Shown here in pieces: positions 47,201 to 63,624 of a stretch of DNA of 64,000 nt (positions are counted from its first letter, which is position 1; each line of letters starts with the position of its first letter). Position numbers and translations under genes: made by a program. The notes beneath the pieces were generated by a model, which did no database searches, was not told the DNA's origin, and saw nothing but the letters and a program-made list of their open reading frames with translations. Source of the DNA: Caenorhabditis elegans (lineage: Eukaryota; Nematoda; Chromadorea; Rhabditida; Rhabditidae); assembly GCF_000002985.6 (NCBI RefSeq), contig NC_003279.8:8432001-8496000 (forward strand). Direction: 5' to 3'.

Positions 47201-49213
47201 ATTTTCTTGGGTAAGGATTTGAACAAAAAAAACTGTTATTTTCGTTTCATTTCCTTTTGTCTATGCTCTCTTTTCACCTTGAACTCTCTCTTCCTTCAAC
47301 TACTATTTTTCCAGTTAATATTTTATGTGAAAGAAGAAAAAAAAAGACAACGAATATATTCGGAGGTCCTACGATGACAAGAAAGCCTGAAAAGGAGCGC
47401 AGCAAATTGTGAATGTGCCGCCCGTTTTAGCGGGGCCAGAATAGCTAAATGACGTGGCAACACGCGACAACAGGATATCCGTTGAAACTATGTTTTTGTC
47501 TTCCGAAATTTCGGTCTTTGTCATTCTCTTTTATGCTGTTTTGAGCTCACTGTTCCGTGGAATTTTCAGCGACGTTCTTACCAGAACGACAGTGATCCGA
47601 AATAATATAAATTTGACTTTTGTTGCCCGAATTAAATGGAAAAATTTTTGAATGGAACTTTGGCGGGAAGATAAAAATCCTTCTATGTGAATTTTAGCAC
47701 TTTTGCTTATATAAAAAACTTGAGTCTCAATTTGTCAAAACTTGGGCGCATTCAAGTTAGATTTTCAAATTTGATCTAATTTTTCTTGTGTTGTATTGAA
47801 ATTGATTAACTTTCATTATAAAGGGTTGGATCAAGTTCAGGATAATTTTAAGCTTAGACGCAGCTAAGACTAAGTTTTGCCCAAGTTTGATCAGATTTTT
47901 GTCCAAATTTGAACAACTTCAAAACCCAGTGTATAATGTTTGGGCAAAAGTCGGGCAGGAAATTAAGTAGCCGCCAAATGTCGAGTGAATATTTTAAATA
48001 TATATTATACAATATGATATAGTAATTTTAGAATCTGGGGAAAAGAAACCATATGATCTTGAAGAAAAAGATCTGATCTGATCTGATTAAATCTTTAAAT
48101 TAACAAGATTGAGAGAATCTTTATGGAGATTGCGAAAATCATTGGACCTAAATATTCAATTATATTTAGTTTTTAAAATATATCTGAACGTGTTGAAAAG
48201 TTAATTTTCTTTAATTTACCAATTTACCAAAAAGGTGAAACTTGTCTACTCGAACAACATTCCTTCATGACTAAATATTGTAATGAAATACTCTAAAAAT
48301 TTTGAAATTTTGAAAAATGTCAGTCAAACGGAAGTAACCTAGTTTTGCAAGTTATGAAAAATTTTAGGTTTTCAATACATTACGCGCAATTTTGCATTTT
48401 CGAGTTCCTACGAGGTTCAGATACAAAAATCAAAGCAAAGCTAATATAAAGGTCGCTGAACTTAAAAATAAAAGGTATTTTACATTTGGTCATGAACACA
48501 AAAAATCGATCAAAACACAAGAACACCGAATAATGGAAAGAAAGGAAAGACCCCAAAAAACAGAAAATTGAATTTTATGGTGCATTTCACAACAATAACT
48601 GTTTTATGTATTATTGAATATGGAAATTTCGAGTGCTTTTGATCGCGTGGTTTTTGACTTTCGAATATTTTGTTTTGTGGATGTTATTTTAATGTTCTAG
48701 TTTGTGCTGTAGTGTCATAGGATGTAAAAGTATAGAAATGTTTTTGGGTGATGTATTAAATAATTGCAAATTCGGCTTTTTTTTCGCTTTTTTGGTCAAT
48801 TTCAGCGAATCAAAATTTGAAGAATTTTCTTTAAATGCTTGGTTATTGCTAAAAAAGGAAAGAACCTTGTAAGTGGCAGTACTGTAAAAAACAAACATGG
48901 AGACAAAAAAGAAAATTTCCAGAAAAATAAATTTACAGATTTTTCAGTTCTCTGTATATACAACTAATAAGTTAAAACTATCAAAACAAATCTTCACAGG
49001 ATTAAAATTAAGATTTATCCAACAATGCACGGGTTTTAAAAGACTCTAACAAAATTTCGAAAAAAAAACAGAAACAAAAGAATAATTATTTTTGCGTGAA
49101 TAAACTTCAAGCCGTGTTTTGCTCAAAAATATGAAATGGTCAAAATGGTTTATTTTCGATTTTCGATTTTCTACTAGAAACCAATAATCAGTTTATTCAA
49201 AATTCGGATAGAA
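44283..49213. other. 4.9 kb gene-free region between divergent genes
   Basis: Upstream of both the Ras-like gene (minus) and the unknown gene at 49214 (plus). It is strongly AT-rich with many A and T runs. The only structured pieces I see are the short inverted repeat at 45299-45360 and an exon-like block at 46015-46052 (in-frame DVESTGLEVNNEK with a GTAAGA donor) for which no partner exon with an open frame exists. Open frames here have no protein character. Confidence 0.55.
45299..45360. repeat. ACCAATCAGCGA inverted repeat
   Basis: ACCAATCAGCGA at 45299-45310 pairs with TCGCTGATTGGT at 45349-45360, with a third TCTGATTGGTT between. A related pair (GGCCAATCAGCGA, TCGCTGATTGACC) is near 7895-7946. 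Widespread short palindrome family in worm DNA. Confidence 0.6.
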
Positions 49214-50441
49214 ATGAGTCAAGAGCAAGTCGAAATGGTTAGTCGTTATTTTTTTAAAGTCACTTGATTAAAATTTCAGATTTATGCAAAAACCATCGAG
49301 CAAATTCTAGAGATGACAGGAAACGCGACAGCAAATTTCCTCCCAGTTCTCGGTGTCAAATCAATTGAAATGGCAATTGGCCAAATGGAAGAGTACTTGG
49401 AAATGCTTAAAAATCTGAGAGTCGATTACGAAAAAGAGCCAAATCTTCAGTCCTGTATGTCTCCAAGACTGAATGACTCAATGCTCATTCATCGTAATCG
49501 TCTCGCTCGCACCTCAAAATCTCGACTTGCACTATACCGTACTTCACCTGAAATTGCACGGTTCTCGAGAGGATCTCCGGACGATATTGAAAATGAGAAC
49601 TTGTCTATGTCGAAAATTAGGTCAATTACCGAGGAGACATCAATTTTAGATCCGACGCTTTGTATGGATGAGACGACGGTGAGCCTGCTGAATTAGAACG
49701 ATATTTTACCCGGGCGCCTTCTCTCTCTCTCTCTAACCCGTCTGTGGATGTTCTTCCGGCAAATCCGACTAGACATCCCGCCAGGATGAGATGTGATGAG
49801 GGCGTCTCACCCGCCTTTTCCCTCGCCCTCTGCGTCTGCTTCGTTAATCCAAACTAATGATAAAGCGAAATTTGAATGGATTATACAATATTTTATTTAC
49901 ATTAGCTTAAAAACAAGTATGACGTTGTGATATATCTATTCCAGCATCAAAGAGGATTTCTGGCAGATGTGAGCGATATGAATGGAACTGTCCGTTCTCG
50001 AATGCCCAGTTTCAATTTTAATCACATATCTCCTGTACCTGCTGAGAAAACACGTCGACACTCTGTTCTGAATGTCACAACCGACTTTGACGTGGATCTT
50101 TCTTCATTATGTGAGCCAAGTCAAATTGAGGAAAATTCTGGACAGATTTTGTTTCAAAATGTACTGGAGTCTGCGTTGCGTACTCCGTAAGTTTTAAAAT
50201 GTTGTGTTGTTTTTCAATTAGAAAAGAGTTTAGAAACGCAAACAATAATACAATTCTTCTAACCGATTCCGAAGTGACACCTGTGAATATTTCTAACTTG
50301 TGGAATGTGAAGCTTCGTCCAGGGAGCAATCGAAAGGTAAAACACTATTTTCAGAGAAAAAAAAATTGGAAAACGTTGCAGATTGACAACGGGATCAGAA
50401 AGGAAATCCAGAGGCAATTGGCTTGTGACTCCCAATTGTGA
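49214..50441 (+). CDS. unrecognised 279-residue Ser/Arg-rich protein
   Basis: Five exons: 49214-49237, 49280-49678, 49945-50186, 50222-50336, 50382-50441. The start MSQEQVEM is an 8-codon exon; the next exon opens IYAKTIEQILEMTGNATANF, a helical stretch of about 45 residues ending in MEEYLEMLKNLRVDYEKEP. The middle is rich in Ser, Arg and Thr with several S-P and R-x-x-S sites (SPRLNDSM, ARTSKSRLALYRTSPEIARF), suggesting phosphorylation. Near the C-terminus lies TPVNISNLWNVKLRPGSNRK and then KEIQRQLACDSQL. Helical N-terminus followed by a disordered phosphorylated region suggests a chromosome or cytoskeleton adaptor, which is inference. No signal peptide. Family not recognised. Confidence 0.85.
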
Positions 50442-50794
50442 TGCTAAAACAGTAAAACTCATTGATCCTCCGATTGAGAATAAAAATGCAGACTTAAACT
50501 ATTTGACATTTTTGTGTTTCAATGAATACAAAAATATATCACTTTTGTCATCTTCTTAATACTTTGGCATTTGCCAACTTTACCCCTTTCAAAGCCGACT
50601 TTCGCCAACTTTACCAGGAACAATGTTTTTGGTCTTATTTGAAAATTGAGTTAAAAAGCGGAAAAATTGCATAAACCTTTTTCAAAAACAAAAAAAAATC
50701 TAATTTTCATCAAATGTCTTTTGATTATTTCTAAATATCATAAATAACTTGGTTTGTTGTAAAGCTAGAACTTTTATTTTTCATTTTTTTCCTT
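50442..50794. other. convergent 3' intergenic region
   Basis: Between two convergent stops. Contains a near-direct repeat of GCCAACTTTACC at about 50573 and 50604 and otherwise only AT-rich sequence; no gene. Confidence 0.55.
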
Positions 50795-52414
50795 TCATAT
50801 GATGAAAATTATAAATGTACCAATGAATAATAATGTCGATATTAATTGTTGACTTTTGGGTGCAGATAATGGTTCATAGAAATGTCTTCCATCAAATTCA
50901 TTGCATAATGGCTCACGGCAACAACGTGTACATTCAGTGTGAAATAGACCATAACCATGTTGTTCACATCCCTGATCACAGCTCTCTGCACAATCTCGTT
51001 CAACTTCCACAAAAAATCCGTTTAGATTCGTAACAGTTGTCTGAATATAGGATATTCAAAATAAAAATAGAAACTGAGCAAATGTATGCCTACTCACCAC
51101 ACAATACTTTTCCGATGGAGTACATGTCCGCCTTAAATCGGGTCTCGACAGGAACTTGAGATGATTCATGCAGTCTGGCTCGTGTTTGACACCTTCTGAC
51201 ACATCTTTGCTTTTCCGTGAATGAACACAATAATTGCATTGAAGCTGTTCGCTCTGAACATTTCATATCACGTATTCATGCAAAAGGGAATATAATATTA
51301 TGTAGACCTCAAAAAATGAGAAAATTCGCCACATTTGACGCGCATGGTCTCGAAGCGGAGAACTGTATATCTCTCTTCACCACACGCTCTTTCACTACAG
51401 CTATTTTTGTAATAAATAGAGATCTCCACTGCGAGACCTTGTGCGTCGATGTGTGCCGAATTTGCTCATTTTTTGAGGACTACAATACAACCACATTTCC
51501 AGCCCTTCACTCCTGTCGCAAGTCCACCATAGCATTAAAGTTTTCTCTACTGTGGCCAAATGAAAACTGTCTTCCTCCATATTCTGAGTCTCGTTAGGTA
51601 TTGGTGACAACACTGACAATTCAAACTTTTTTTCAAAAACTATTTTTACCGGTTTTCCCAGTTGTATATAACGAGCCTTTCGTTAATATTTTCGTTAATA
51701 TTTTTTTTATGATTTTTTGTTTAAAAAAATACATGTGAAGGGAAAAGTCTATTCCACTGATGGCTTTCTTCCATGATTTTCGACATAAAAATCATTAGAA
51801 ACGAAAGAAAACTACGAAAAGCTTGAACTGGTGGAATCGGTGAAAATACTTGAAAACGTTTGAAATTATCGTGTTGCCGCCAATACCTAACGAGACCTAA
51901 GTTATGGAGGAGGATAGGAGTGTTGGAGCACAATTGCGTTTCGATCTCAAAATACGATATTTTGCGTCGCCATAATAAGCAAAAGTTACGTTAGGTTATG
52001 GGGTTTTTTTTCTGCGGGATACCAAGTAAATAGCTGCACGTGGTGTCAGGTTGTCTCATTGCGGCTTGATCTACAAAAAATGCGGGAATATTTCTCCTAG
52101 AAAAATGTGACGTCAGCACACTCTTAACCATGAAAAATCAGTTGAAAAGTCTGCGTCTCTTCTCCCGCATTTCTCGAAGATCAAACCAAAATGGGACATT
52201 TTGACACCACGCTATACATAGCTGCAGTTGTTCCTTTTTATCTGAACAACTTTCACAACCGAAAATTGAGTTTTCCAAAACTCATCTGTTATGAATTTTT
52301 GTTCTTCGAATATTGGAAATAAAAACTCACTGAAAACCCATCAGAATCGTCTGAATCTTGACACATTGAGGATATTGAGAACCATAAAATCTGATGTAAA
52401 AATAAGAAAATCAT
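50795..52414 (-). CDS. Ly6/uPAR-like, probably GPI-anchored surface protein (161 residues)
   Basis: Three exons: 52414-52331 encodes the signal peptide MIFLFLHQILWFSISSMCQD; 51253-51098 starts SEQLQCNYCVHS; 51040-50795 holds ESCDQGCEQHGYGLFHTECT, CCREPLCNEFDG and ends LISTLLFIGTFIIFII. The cysteine pattern (CxxC near the start, then CC and CN close to the C-terminal end of the domain) is the Ly6/three-finger fold, and the hydrophobic end without charged tail predicts a GPI anchor, as in the worm ODR-2/HOT proteins. Exon phases are zero throughout. Intron 1 is about 1.08 kb and is filled with foldback repeats, so the first exon is far from the rest; this join is supported by signal peptide and phase but not by homology. 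Confidence 0.75.
51308..51477. repeat. 54-base inverted repeat in the Ly6 intron
   Basis: CTCAAAAAATGAGAAAATTC and onward to GCGGAGA (51308-51361) pairs imperfectly with TCTCCACTGCGAGACC onward to TTTTTTGAG (51423-51477). The loop is about 60 bases. Some positions differ, so it is older than the perfect foldback at 6904. Confidence 0.7.
51574..51912. repeat. foldback with GTCTCGTTAGGTATTGG arms in the Ly6 intron
   Basis: CTCCATATTCTGAGTCTCGT ... TATTGGTGACAACAC (51574-51613) is mirrored by GTGTTGCCGCCAATACCTAA and CGAGACCTAAG...GGAGG (51871-51912), with the 17-base core exact. The 250-base centre has no coding content. Confidence 0.7.
52052..52198. repeat. foldback with TGTCTCATT..GATCTACAAAAAATGCGGGA arms
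   Basis: Left arm 52052-52088 and right arm 52163-52198 are imperfect reverse complements (GTCTCATTGCGGCTTGATCT versus AGATCAAACCAAAATGGGAC). This closely resembles a very abundant C. elegans MITE whose arms read TGTCCCATTACGG-like. It lies in the Ly6 intron next to its first exon. Confidence 0.8.
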
Positions 52415-52718
52415 TGTGTAAGGGTGAATAAAGGGGAAAAGGCAAGTGCCACGAAAATAATGGCAGTTGTTAGTTTTCCCTTTTGAGGTCCACCTGCTTA
52501 TTTGTCCCACCCTTCGCTTTGCATTTCCGGTTGGTTCAACATCCAACCTTTCATTTTGTTTTACGATCTGAACGTCTCTTTGAAACGAAAGAAAGAATAC
52601 AAATATTTTATTTATCATCAAAGATAAGCCCAGAAAATGGAGACCGAAAAAGATTGAGATCAATGTGAGTTATTATGACAGAACTATACGATAAATTATG
52701 ATGCGGATGGTAGGATTC
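52415..52718. other. spacer between the Ly6 gene and the 52719 gene
   Basis: Upstream of Ly6 exon 1 and downstream of the stop at 52719. No coding content; the long open frame 52289-52663 on the minus strand extends the signal peptide exon upstream but without coding character. Confidence 0.5.
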
Positions 52719-53772
52719 TCAGAAGTCGGCGCTTAAATCAAACAAATCTTCATCCTTCATGACTGTACTTTTTGCAGAAGATGAGGTTTCTTCCAAGCAC
52801 TCAGAAATGTTGGATTCTTGAGTTTTGCTGGTAGAATTGATCACAGGCTCATCTACAAAGGCTCTCGTTTGTTCAGCATACCAGTACCAATCTCGATTTG
52901 TGAAGTTTGATTTCTAAAAAAAAAATAAAGAACAGGATGAATTAGTTATTGAGTACAAGGGTGTCGATTTTTCGATTTTTTATAAAATCGAAAAATTCTC
53001 GTTTTTCAATTTTTAAAAATCGAAAAATTCTCGTTTTTCAATTTTTAAAAATCGAAAAATTCTCGTTTTTCAATTTTTAAAAATCGAAAAATTCTCGTTT
53101 TTCAATTTTTAAAAAATCGAAAAATTTTCGTTTTTCAATTTTTAAAAAATCGACAATTAATTATATAATTCAAAAATTTTCGTTTCTTGATTTTCCGATA
53201 TTTCCTGAAAAAACTTGAGAAATCAAAAAAAAGCTCGAAAAATGACACCCTTGATTTAGAACCAACTGAAAACTCTTTGCAAAACTTTTGAAAACTCACC
53301 GAAAGTCGATTATTTTCTGCTTGTTCCACTGCAACTTTGTGTCGTAGATTTTTGGCCTGAAACACAAGGCAAAGTAAAAGAATAATTCCAGAATAAAAGC
53401 AAATCTCACCATTTCTTTATACATCTCCGAATTCTGATGACCTCCGATATATTGATCCATTTCTGCAAGCAATCGTTGGTAACTGTCCGGAAGTGGCTGT
53501 TTCGGTGGTTCAGGGGCATATATATTCAAATCGTAGAGTGGTATTTGCACTTGGAACGGTTTCGAAGATCCGGGAACGGTTATTTTTCGGATTCCGATTA
53601 CTTTTGGCTCTTCTTCAGCAATACATGCGAGAGACGGTACAAATCGAAGAGACGTTGACAAAGAAGAAGTAGGAGTTTCGCAATTTGGAGACATTTTTCG
53701 AGAGAGTGGAGTTCGAGCCACCTGGTGGTGTGGTGATGGCTGGAGGAAAGAATGAGGAAACGCTAACCGCAT
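52719..53772 (-). CDS. unrecognised 204-residue protein, likely downstream gene of an operon
   Basis: Exons 53772-53410, 53356-53300 and 52913-52719 join on codon boundaries. Starts MRLAFPHSFLQPSPHHQVAR; an internal Met at 53694 (MSPNCETPTS) is an alternative. A TTCCAG acceptor just three bases before the 53772 ATG supports the longer form and trans-splicing. Conserved-looking text: PSSKPFQVQIPLYDLNIYAP-like block, then LPDSYQRLLAEMDQYIGGHQ, AKNLRHKVAVEQAENNRLS (helical, possible coiled coil), and NRDWYWYAEQTRAFVDEPV. C-terminus is acidic and Ser-rich. Lies 228 bases after the zhp-2 stop, a spacing typical of worm operons. Intron 2 holds a 32-base minisatellite. Function unknown. Confidence 0.85.
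52987..53149. repeat. 32-base minisatellite, about five copies
   Basis: ATCGAAAAATTCTCGTTTTT recurs at 52987, 53019, 53051, 53083 and (with changes) 53116 and 53149, a period of 32-33 bases. Each unit is nearly self-complementary (AAAAATCG..CAATTTTT), so the array can fold repeatedly. It fills intron 2 of the 52719-53772 gene. Confidence 0.9.
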
Positions 53773-53775
53773 TTA

Positions 53776-53778
53776 CTG
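53776..53778 (-). promoter_or_regulatory. probable trans-splice acceptor (SL site)
   Basis: AATTCCAG on the minus strand ends at 53776, three bases before the ATG at 53772. Together with the short distance to the zhp-2 stop it suggests SL2-type trans-splicing of a downstream operon gene. Confidence 0.45.
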
Positions 53779-54000
53779 GAATTGCGCGTCGCGTTTTGTA
53801 CCATAAAACAATCAATAAATCTTTAGTTTACAAAATCTGCAGGTGATGTTACAAAACGATAAAGATGCAAATACTGTGAAAGTGAAGAGGGGAATAAATA
53901 TTCTTTGGGAGATATTACGGGGGCAATAAACCTTTGATTTTGAATAGAAATAAAAATTGTGGAAAAAGGATAAAAATACGGAGGTGACATACAGGGAGTT

Positions 54001-55043
54001 TTATTGACGAAGAATTGGCGACGGATGCTCAAGTCCTGCGCCAAACAATCTATTCCTATGATCACGGCGACTATAATCGATCTGGAAAAAATTACACTTA
54101 ATCAATCACAGCAATTGCGAGCGGATTAATGAAAGTTCCATGATTCAAATGATTTCTTGGCAATACACCCGGCAGCCAGATGTTTTGGATTGACATTAAA
54201 GATTATCCAAAATACCAAGTGTACTGGGGACTGGAAAACAGGAGATAAAACTAACATTGGAGAGAGGAGTGCTGGTGAGAATCTTGGACGTTGACTGATC
54301 ACGCAGGTTTAATGAAAATTCATGACTAGCTTTTCGCATCACAGAGGGAGGACCAGTTCGGGATATCTTCGAGAAAGGCGGCTCAGTTCGAGTGTTCGAT
54401 CGGCGTTTATTTACAGAAAGATTTTGAGATGGTTGTTCGCGTAGTTCCTTCAGCCTGGCCATCAGCTGATTCTTTTCCTCTTTTGCATTTTTCAGTTTGA
54501 CATTATCTTCAAGGAAAGCTTTCTTTCGTTTTTCGATTTCTTGAGTCTTTTCCACGTGTTTTGAGCGTGCTTCGGCGAATCGCTCGGTATCTTTTTTCGC
54601 CTGAAATTATTAATTTTATTGGTTATTCAATTGTCAACAGATAACCTCGGCGTTTTTACATTTTACATATATTTCTCGCTGTTTCGCCTGAAATGCGACA
54701 ACTTGTTTCAGCTCGTTGACCAGGTCTGACGCCAGCTGTCGCGGATCTTTGAACAATTCCTGAGATGGTTTTTTATTTAAATTGAATTTTAAGTCGACTG
54801 AAACATTACCATCAAATCAGGTCGCAAGTTTTTATTGATTTCATCCACCTTTAGCGGTTTTTTACACAAGTAGCACTGCGAGTTAAATGCTAAAAATGCT
54901 ATATAAATTCTAGCTAAATTTATTATTAAAATTTACTAACCAGCTTTCGTACAGTTTTGACAGAAAACGTGACCGCATGCTGTTAGGTACAGTTTCGTTT
55001 GATTTGGTTTAATGCCACAATGATTGCATTGGATCCAATCCAT
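54001..55043 (-). CDS. zhp-2: RING-finger E3 ligase of meiotic crossover control (RNF212/Zip3 family)
   Basis: Five exons: 55043-54941, 54889-54810, 54759-54646, 54600-54256, 54081-54001; 240 residues. The RING is N-terminal: C6, C9, C23, H25, C28, C31, C40, C43, with the C3HC4 spacing of Zip3-like proteins (start [20 protein letters not shown], then CGHVFCQNC). A long coiled coil follows ([20 protein letters not shown]). The C-terminus is Ser/Arg-rich; the last exon [20 protein letters not shown] is reached from a GTTAGT donor, and using it gives a much more protein-like end than reading through. In worms the ZHP proteins work in heterodimers along the synaptonemal complex; ZHP-2 pairs with ZHP-1. 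Identification from the architecture and my recall of D1081.9. Confidence 0.92.
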
Positions 55044-55642
55044 ACGTGTTTCGAGTCTTAAAATACGATTAAATAAAGCTCAAAGACTTCTGCTAGATAA
55101 CAAGTAATTATTAGAACATTCATCTCGATTATCACTATAACTCTCTAGTTATAACTATAAAACAATTTCAAAAAAGAACTTTGAATATAAAGAATGAACA
55201 AACAAAAAATGTTTGATTTTAATTAAAGACCGGCAGTGCACCTAAGTTGGATTAGCATCAGAGATCTTAATCAAGAATCAATCTTCAAGCATTACATTAT
55301 TTTTGTTTATATTTTGAAACTCGATCGAGAAAGAAACAAAATTAAATAAATCGGTTTTCAAGCTTTTCAAACTTTAAGTGTATCAAAGGCGCAGTTAATT
55401 CATTGCAATAGATGGTCTCACCCGGAAAATGCGTACGCTGCAGTGGGTCTCACCGCGAAAGTGCGAATGACTAAAGTTTACGCGCGCACGGCGCGCGGCT
55501 TCAGATTCAAAATTGAAAGTTCATCTATTTCGTGGATATTTTTCAATGGATTTGGTTTTATGTACTTTTTATTTGCCGTGATCTTCGAATATTTGTTTTA
55601 ATCAAGTTGCAGTTTAGGTCCATCGTTAACTTATCCCGCGAG
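55044..55642. promoter_or_regulatory. 599-base divergent promoter of zhp-2 and lotr-1
   Basis: The only non-coding DNA between two divergent germline genes. It contains a GC-rich stretch (55418-55500) with two related motifs, ATGGTCTCACCCGGAAAATG at about 55412-55431 and GGGTCTCACCGCGAAAGTGC near 55446-55465, and a GCGCGCACGGCGCGCGGC island. Either could be a shared start region; TTGCAG at about 55603-55608 is a possible trans-splice acceptor for lotr-1. Confidence 0.5.
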
Positions 55643-58600
55643 ATGCCTGCTAATGAGCTTTTCGGAGATTCTGATCCGGAAGGGGATGAAATTTTTGAAA
55701 GAGTTCGAAAGGTATTCAATTATCTGTGAAGGTAAATAGTAATAAACACATTTTCAGGTGCAACCAAAGTCGATCAATGTAACTGAGAATCAAAAGGTAG
55801 ACCCTATGCGTAAAGTCAAAATCGAGCTTCAAGCTGTTTTGGTTGCGGAAAAAATACCAATTAGTACAGAAGAAATCAGACGGCGTCTGCTGTGAGTTTC
55901 TTTTTGCGAAAAATAACGACACTACCTTTGTTTCAGGGATTCTTATGGTGCATGTCCTGATCCGAAAAGATATAACTGTTCGACTTTGGACGATCTTCTT
56001 CAAGCATGCTCGGAGTCAATTGTACACACTTTCGGCCGTGATGGAATACACCGATATGGGCCAAGAACTACTGAAGCCAACCAAGATATTATCGAAATGG
56101 TCCAGCAGCAGTCGAGCTCAAAACGCCCGGCCCGCTCGTTTTTAGGTTCAGGAGCTACTAATAACCTCAGCACTCATGGGTCATCATTCCGGGCATTCAG
56201 AGGTCCGTATGCGTCAGAGGAAATCGCTAAATCGAGAGGAACACCTGAGCAGTATGTGGAAGTTTAAAAAATCGTTGTCAATGATTTGTTTTTTAGATTC
56301 AAAGCAAGACACAAGTTGGGTCCAGCAAAAACAATTTCTCGCGTAAAAAACCTTGCAGAGGTTTTGAAAGAATATGCTGATGAGATAGGAGTTTCACATC
56401 CTGATGAGCCAAATCGCAAGATTGTAACACTGGCAGCTCTTGCCAATAAGTTCAAACAGTTGTATTGTTTACCAGCATGGGGAAAGAACATATCGGAAAG
56501 GTAATTCACTTGCGCAAAAGTATTGTTGCGCTTTTATAGTCAGTTCTAAATTGAATGTTTTGATTTCAGTGAACTATACATTCAGCTCAATGTTCCTCCT
56601 TTCAACGAATATCTGCATTTCTGGCGTCTTAGCGAAAAAGGTGACATCTTCGTTGATTGTATTGATCGTGACAATGCCGATCCAACTCAAAAAAGTGAAC
56701 AAAATCCGTCAGCAGATGTTTCTATTCAATCTGAATCTTTTGGCGGTAAAAGTGATCAAATGATGCTTTCCAATAGTAATTTATTTTACAGGTTCAGCTT
56801 CAGCGTTTGAACAATCTGTAGTATCCGCTCCTTCAACTATTAGAGATCAAACATCCGATTCCTTGTAAGGGCACATTTTGATCACTGTTTTTCAGATGTT
56901 ATTTATCAATTTTCAGTGACGGGTTCAACAGTTTCGAAGTGCCCCCAGAAAATGGAAGCAAAGATTCAAAAATTTTCAACTCGAATCAAGAAAGCATCGA
57001 TGACTATCCAGGAAATGCTATATCTCGAGATCGAACCGCTGATATGACCGACATTGCATTGCGCTTTGGAACTGTCTCTGTGGCAAGCCAACAATGTCCG
57101 GTATCTTCGTCACTCGTTCCACAAAATGGAATTCTTCGTCAGTCGCGTGCTCAAGAAGACGACAGTGAGAAAACATTTTCGCTGCTAATGAACAAATATT
57201 GAATTTACAGACAACACATCTATTCTAACTATTCAATCATCTCGTCGCAATCATTCAGTGCTTCGTCATCGTACGATCAAGCCTCGCAATCCAACACAAA
57301 ATCTTGCTGAAGTCGTAAAAACTCATGGTAGCATTCCTTATGAAGCGCTTTCGGATTGTGATAAGATTATCGTCGACTTAGGAAAGAACATTTTCAAAGT
57401 TTATGCAACTCAACCTGGAGAAATGATGGTCCGCCTTTGTGATCCCCACGTTGACACGACTACATTGCCACTCCTAGAGAACAATCTTCGGGATCCTGTC
57501 GAGTCTGATTTACGTTGGATGACACTGGGAAATTCCCATATCAAGAAACAATCTGTTAAAGTGGTCAAGCCTGCAATGTTTATTGCGCCACGCGGATTTT
57601 TGTTGATTTTAAAAGATGAAGAACGTGAAGAAATGGACGTTGAAAAGGTTGCTACTATGGGGAATATATTGCGGGCCGTGATGGTAGCGCCTATTGTGGA
57701 GCTCCAGCGTGAAACCGTCCGCACGGGATCAGCTGCAGTCTACGTTTATCGACAAGGAGCGGAGGTGCGCTATTATAGAGTGTTGATAGTTGGACAAGCT
57801 AAACAAGATGGTGAAGTGTTGGTTTTGTTGGCTGATGTCGATGATCAATATTTCGTGGATGTACATCTATCTCATTTGTTCCCGATTCCGGAAGAAGCCA
57901 GCTTCAAACACTTTCCCTCGAATGTTGTATTCGCAACATTGCATGGAGTACTGGGTTTGACGCTTTCTGAGCAGGATGTGATGTTCGAAAACATTGATAA
58001 TGATGATACAAAACGATTTGTGGGTGGATATTTTCATGGAAACGATGACGTGAGTTTACAGATGGTTGTTTAGAAATTTGTTTAATGTTTGCAGAGAATT
58101 CTTAACATCGATATGGTTTGGAAAAATGAGCGTGGTCAATTTGAGTGGCTTTCACAAATTGTCAAGAGACGTGGAGCAGTTACTTCGTCCGATGCCAACA
58201 TCATTCACTTTCCACATTCTGCACTCGATGTGATAAAGTCTGTTGGACCAGATTGTTCGGTGTGCTTTGTCGACTATTCAGTTCGTGATGAATCTGCAAC
58301 ATCTTCATTGATGGAATCGACTAGAATTGTTCATGATAGTCGTGGTTTGTGTCAAAATCGTTAGATTTTAAAATCATTTTCGTTTCAGAATCTATGACAA
58401 CTACTTATGTTGGTGAGATGCCAAGCCCAATTATCGAAGAAATCGATGCAACATCTTCATTTGACCCAAAACTCTTGAATCTCCATTCATTGTTCGATAA
58501 GTTAATCGAGGAACAGAATGTTACTATGATTGTGGGGATGTTCCAATTCGTTCGAAGTTTGAAGGATTTATTCGGCGATAACAATGAATGGGAACGCTTG

Positions 58601-58648
58601 CTCACGTACATGCTCACGACTGGTAAAAACAATAACATTCGTCTCTGA
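55643..58648 (+). CDS. lotr-1: LOTUS and Tudor domain germ-granule protein
   Basis: Ten exons: 55643-55711, 55758-55891, 55937-56251, 56297-56500, 56570-56745, 56792-56864, 56917-57164, 57211-58049, 58095-58344, 58389-58648; 855 residues. A LOTUS (OST-HTH) domain runs from about residue 42 to 112 (KVKIELQAVLVAEKIPISTE, RYGPRTTEANQDIIEMVQQQ). A second LOTUS-like winged helix is near 180-265 (LKEYADEIGVSHPDEPNRKI and NVPPFNEYLHFWRLSEKG). The C-terminal half has Tudor character (RYYRVLIVGQAKQDGEVLVL, then ADVDDQYFVDVHLSHLFPIP). LOTUS domains of this type bind DEAD-box helicases and Tudor domains bind methylarginine; LOTR-1 works with ZNFX-1 in small-RNA granules of the germline. Matches my recall of D1081.7. 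Confidence 0.93.

Positions 58649-63624
<4,976 letters not shown>

Noticed and set aside
54196-54255. Read-through end of zhp-2 exon 4
   Set aside because: The tail [19 protein letters not shown] is stop-limited and hydrophobic; a GTTAGT donor at 54255 and a TTTTCCAG acceptor give a better 26-residue last exon and the expected length of 240.
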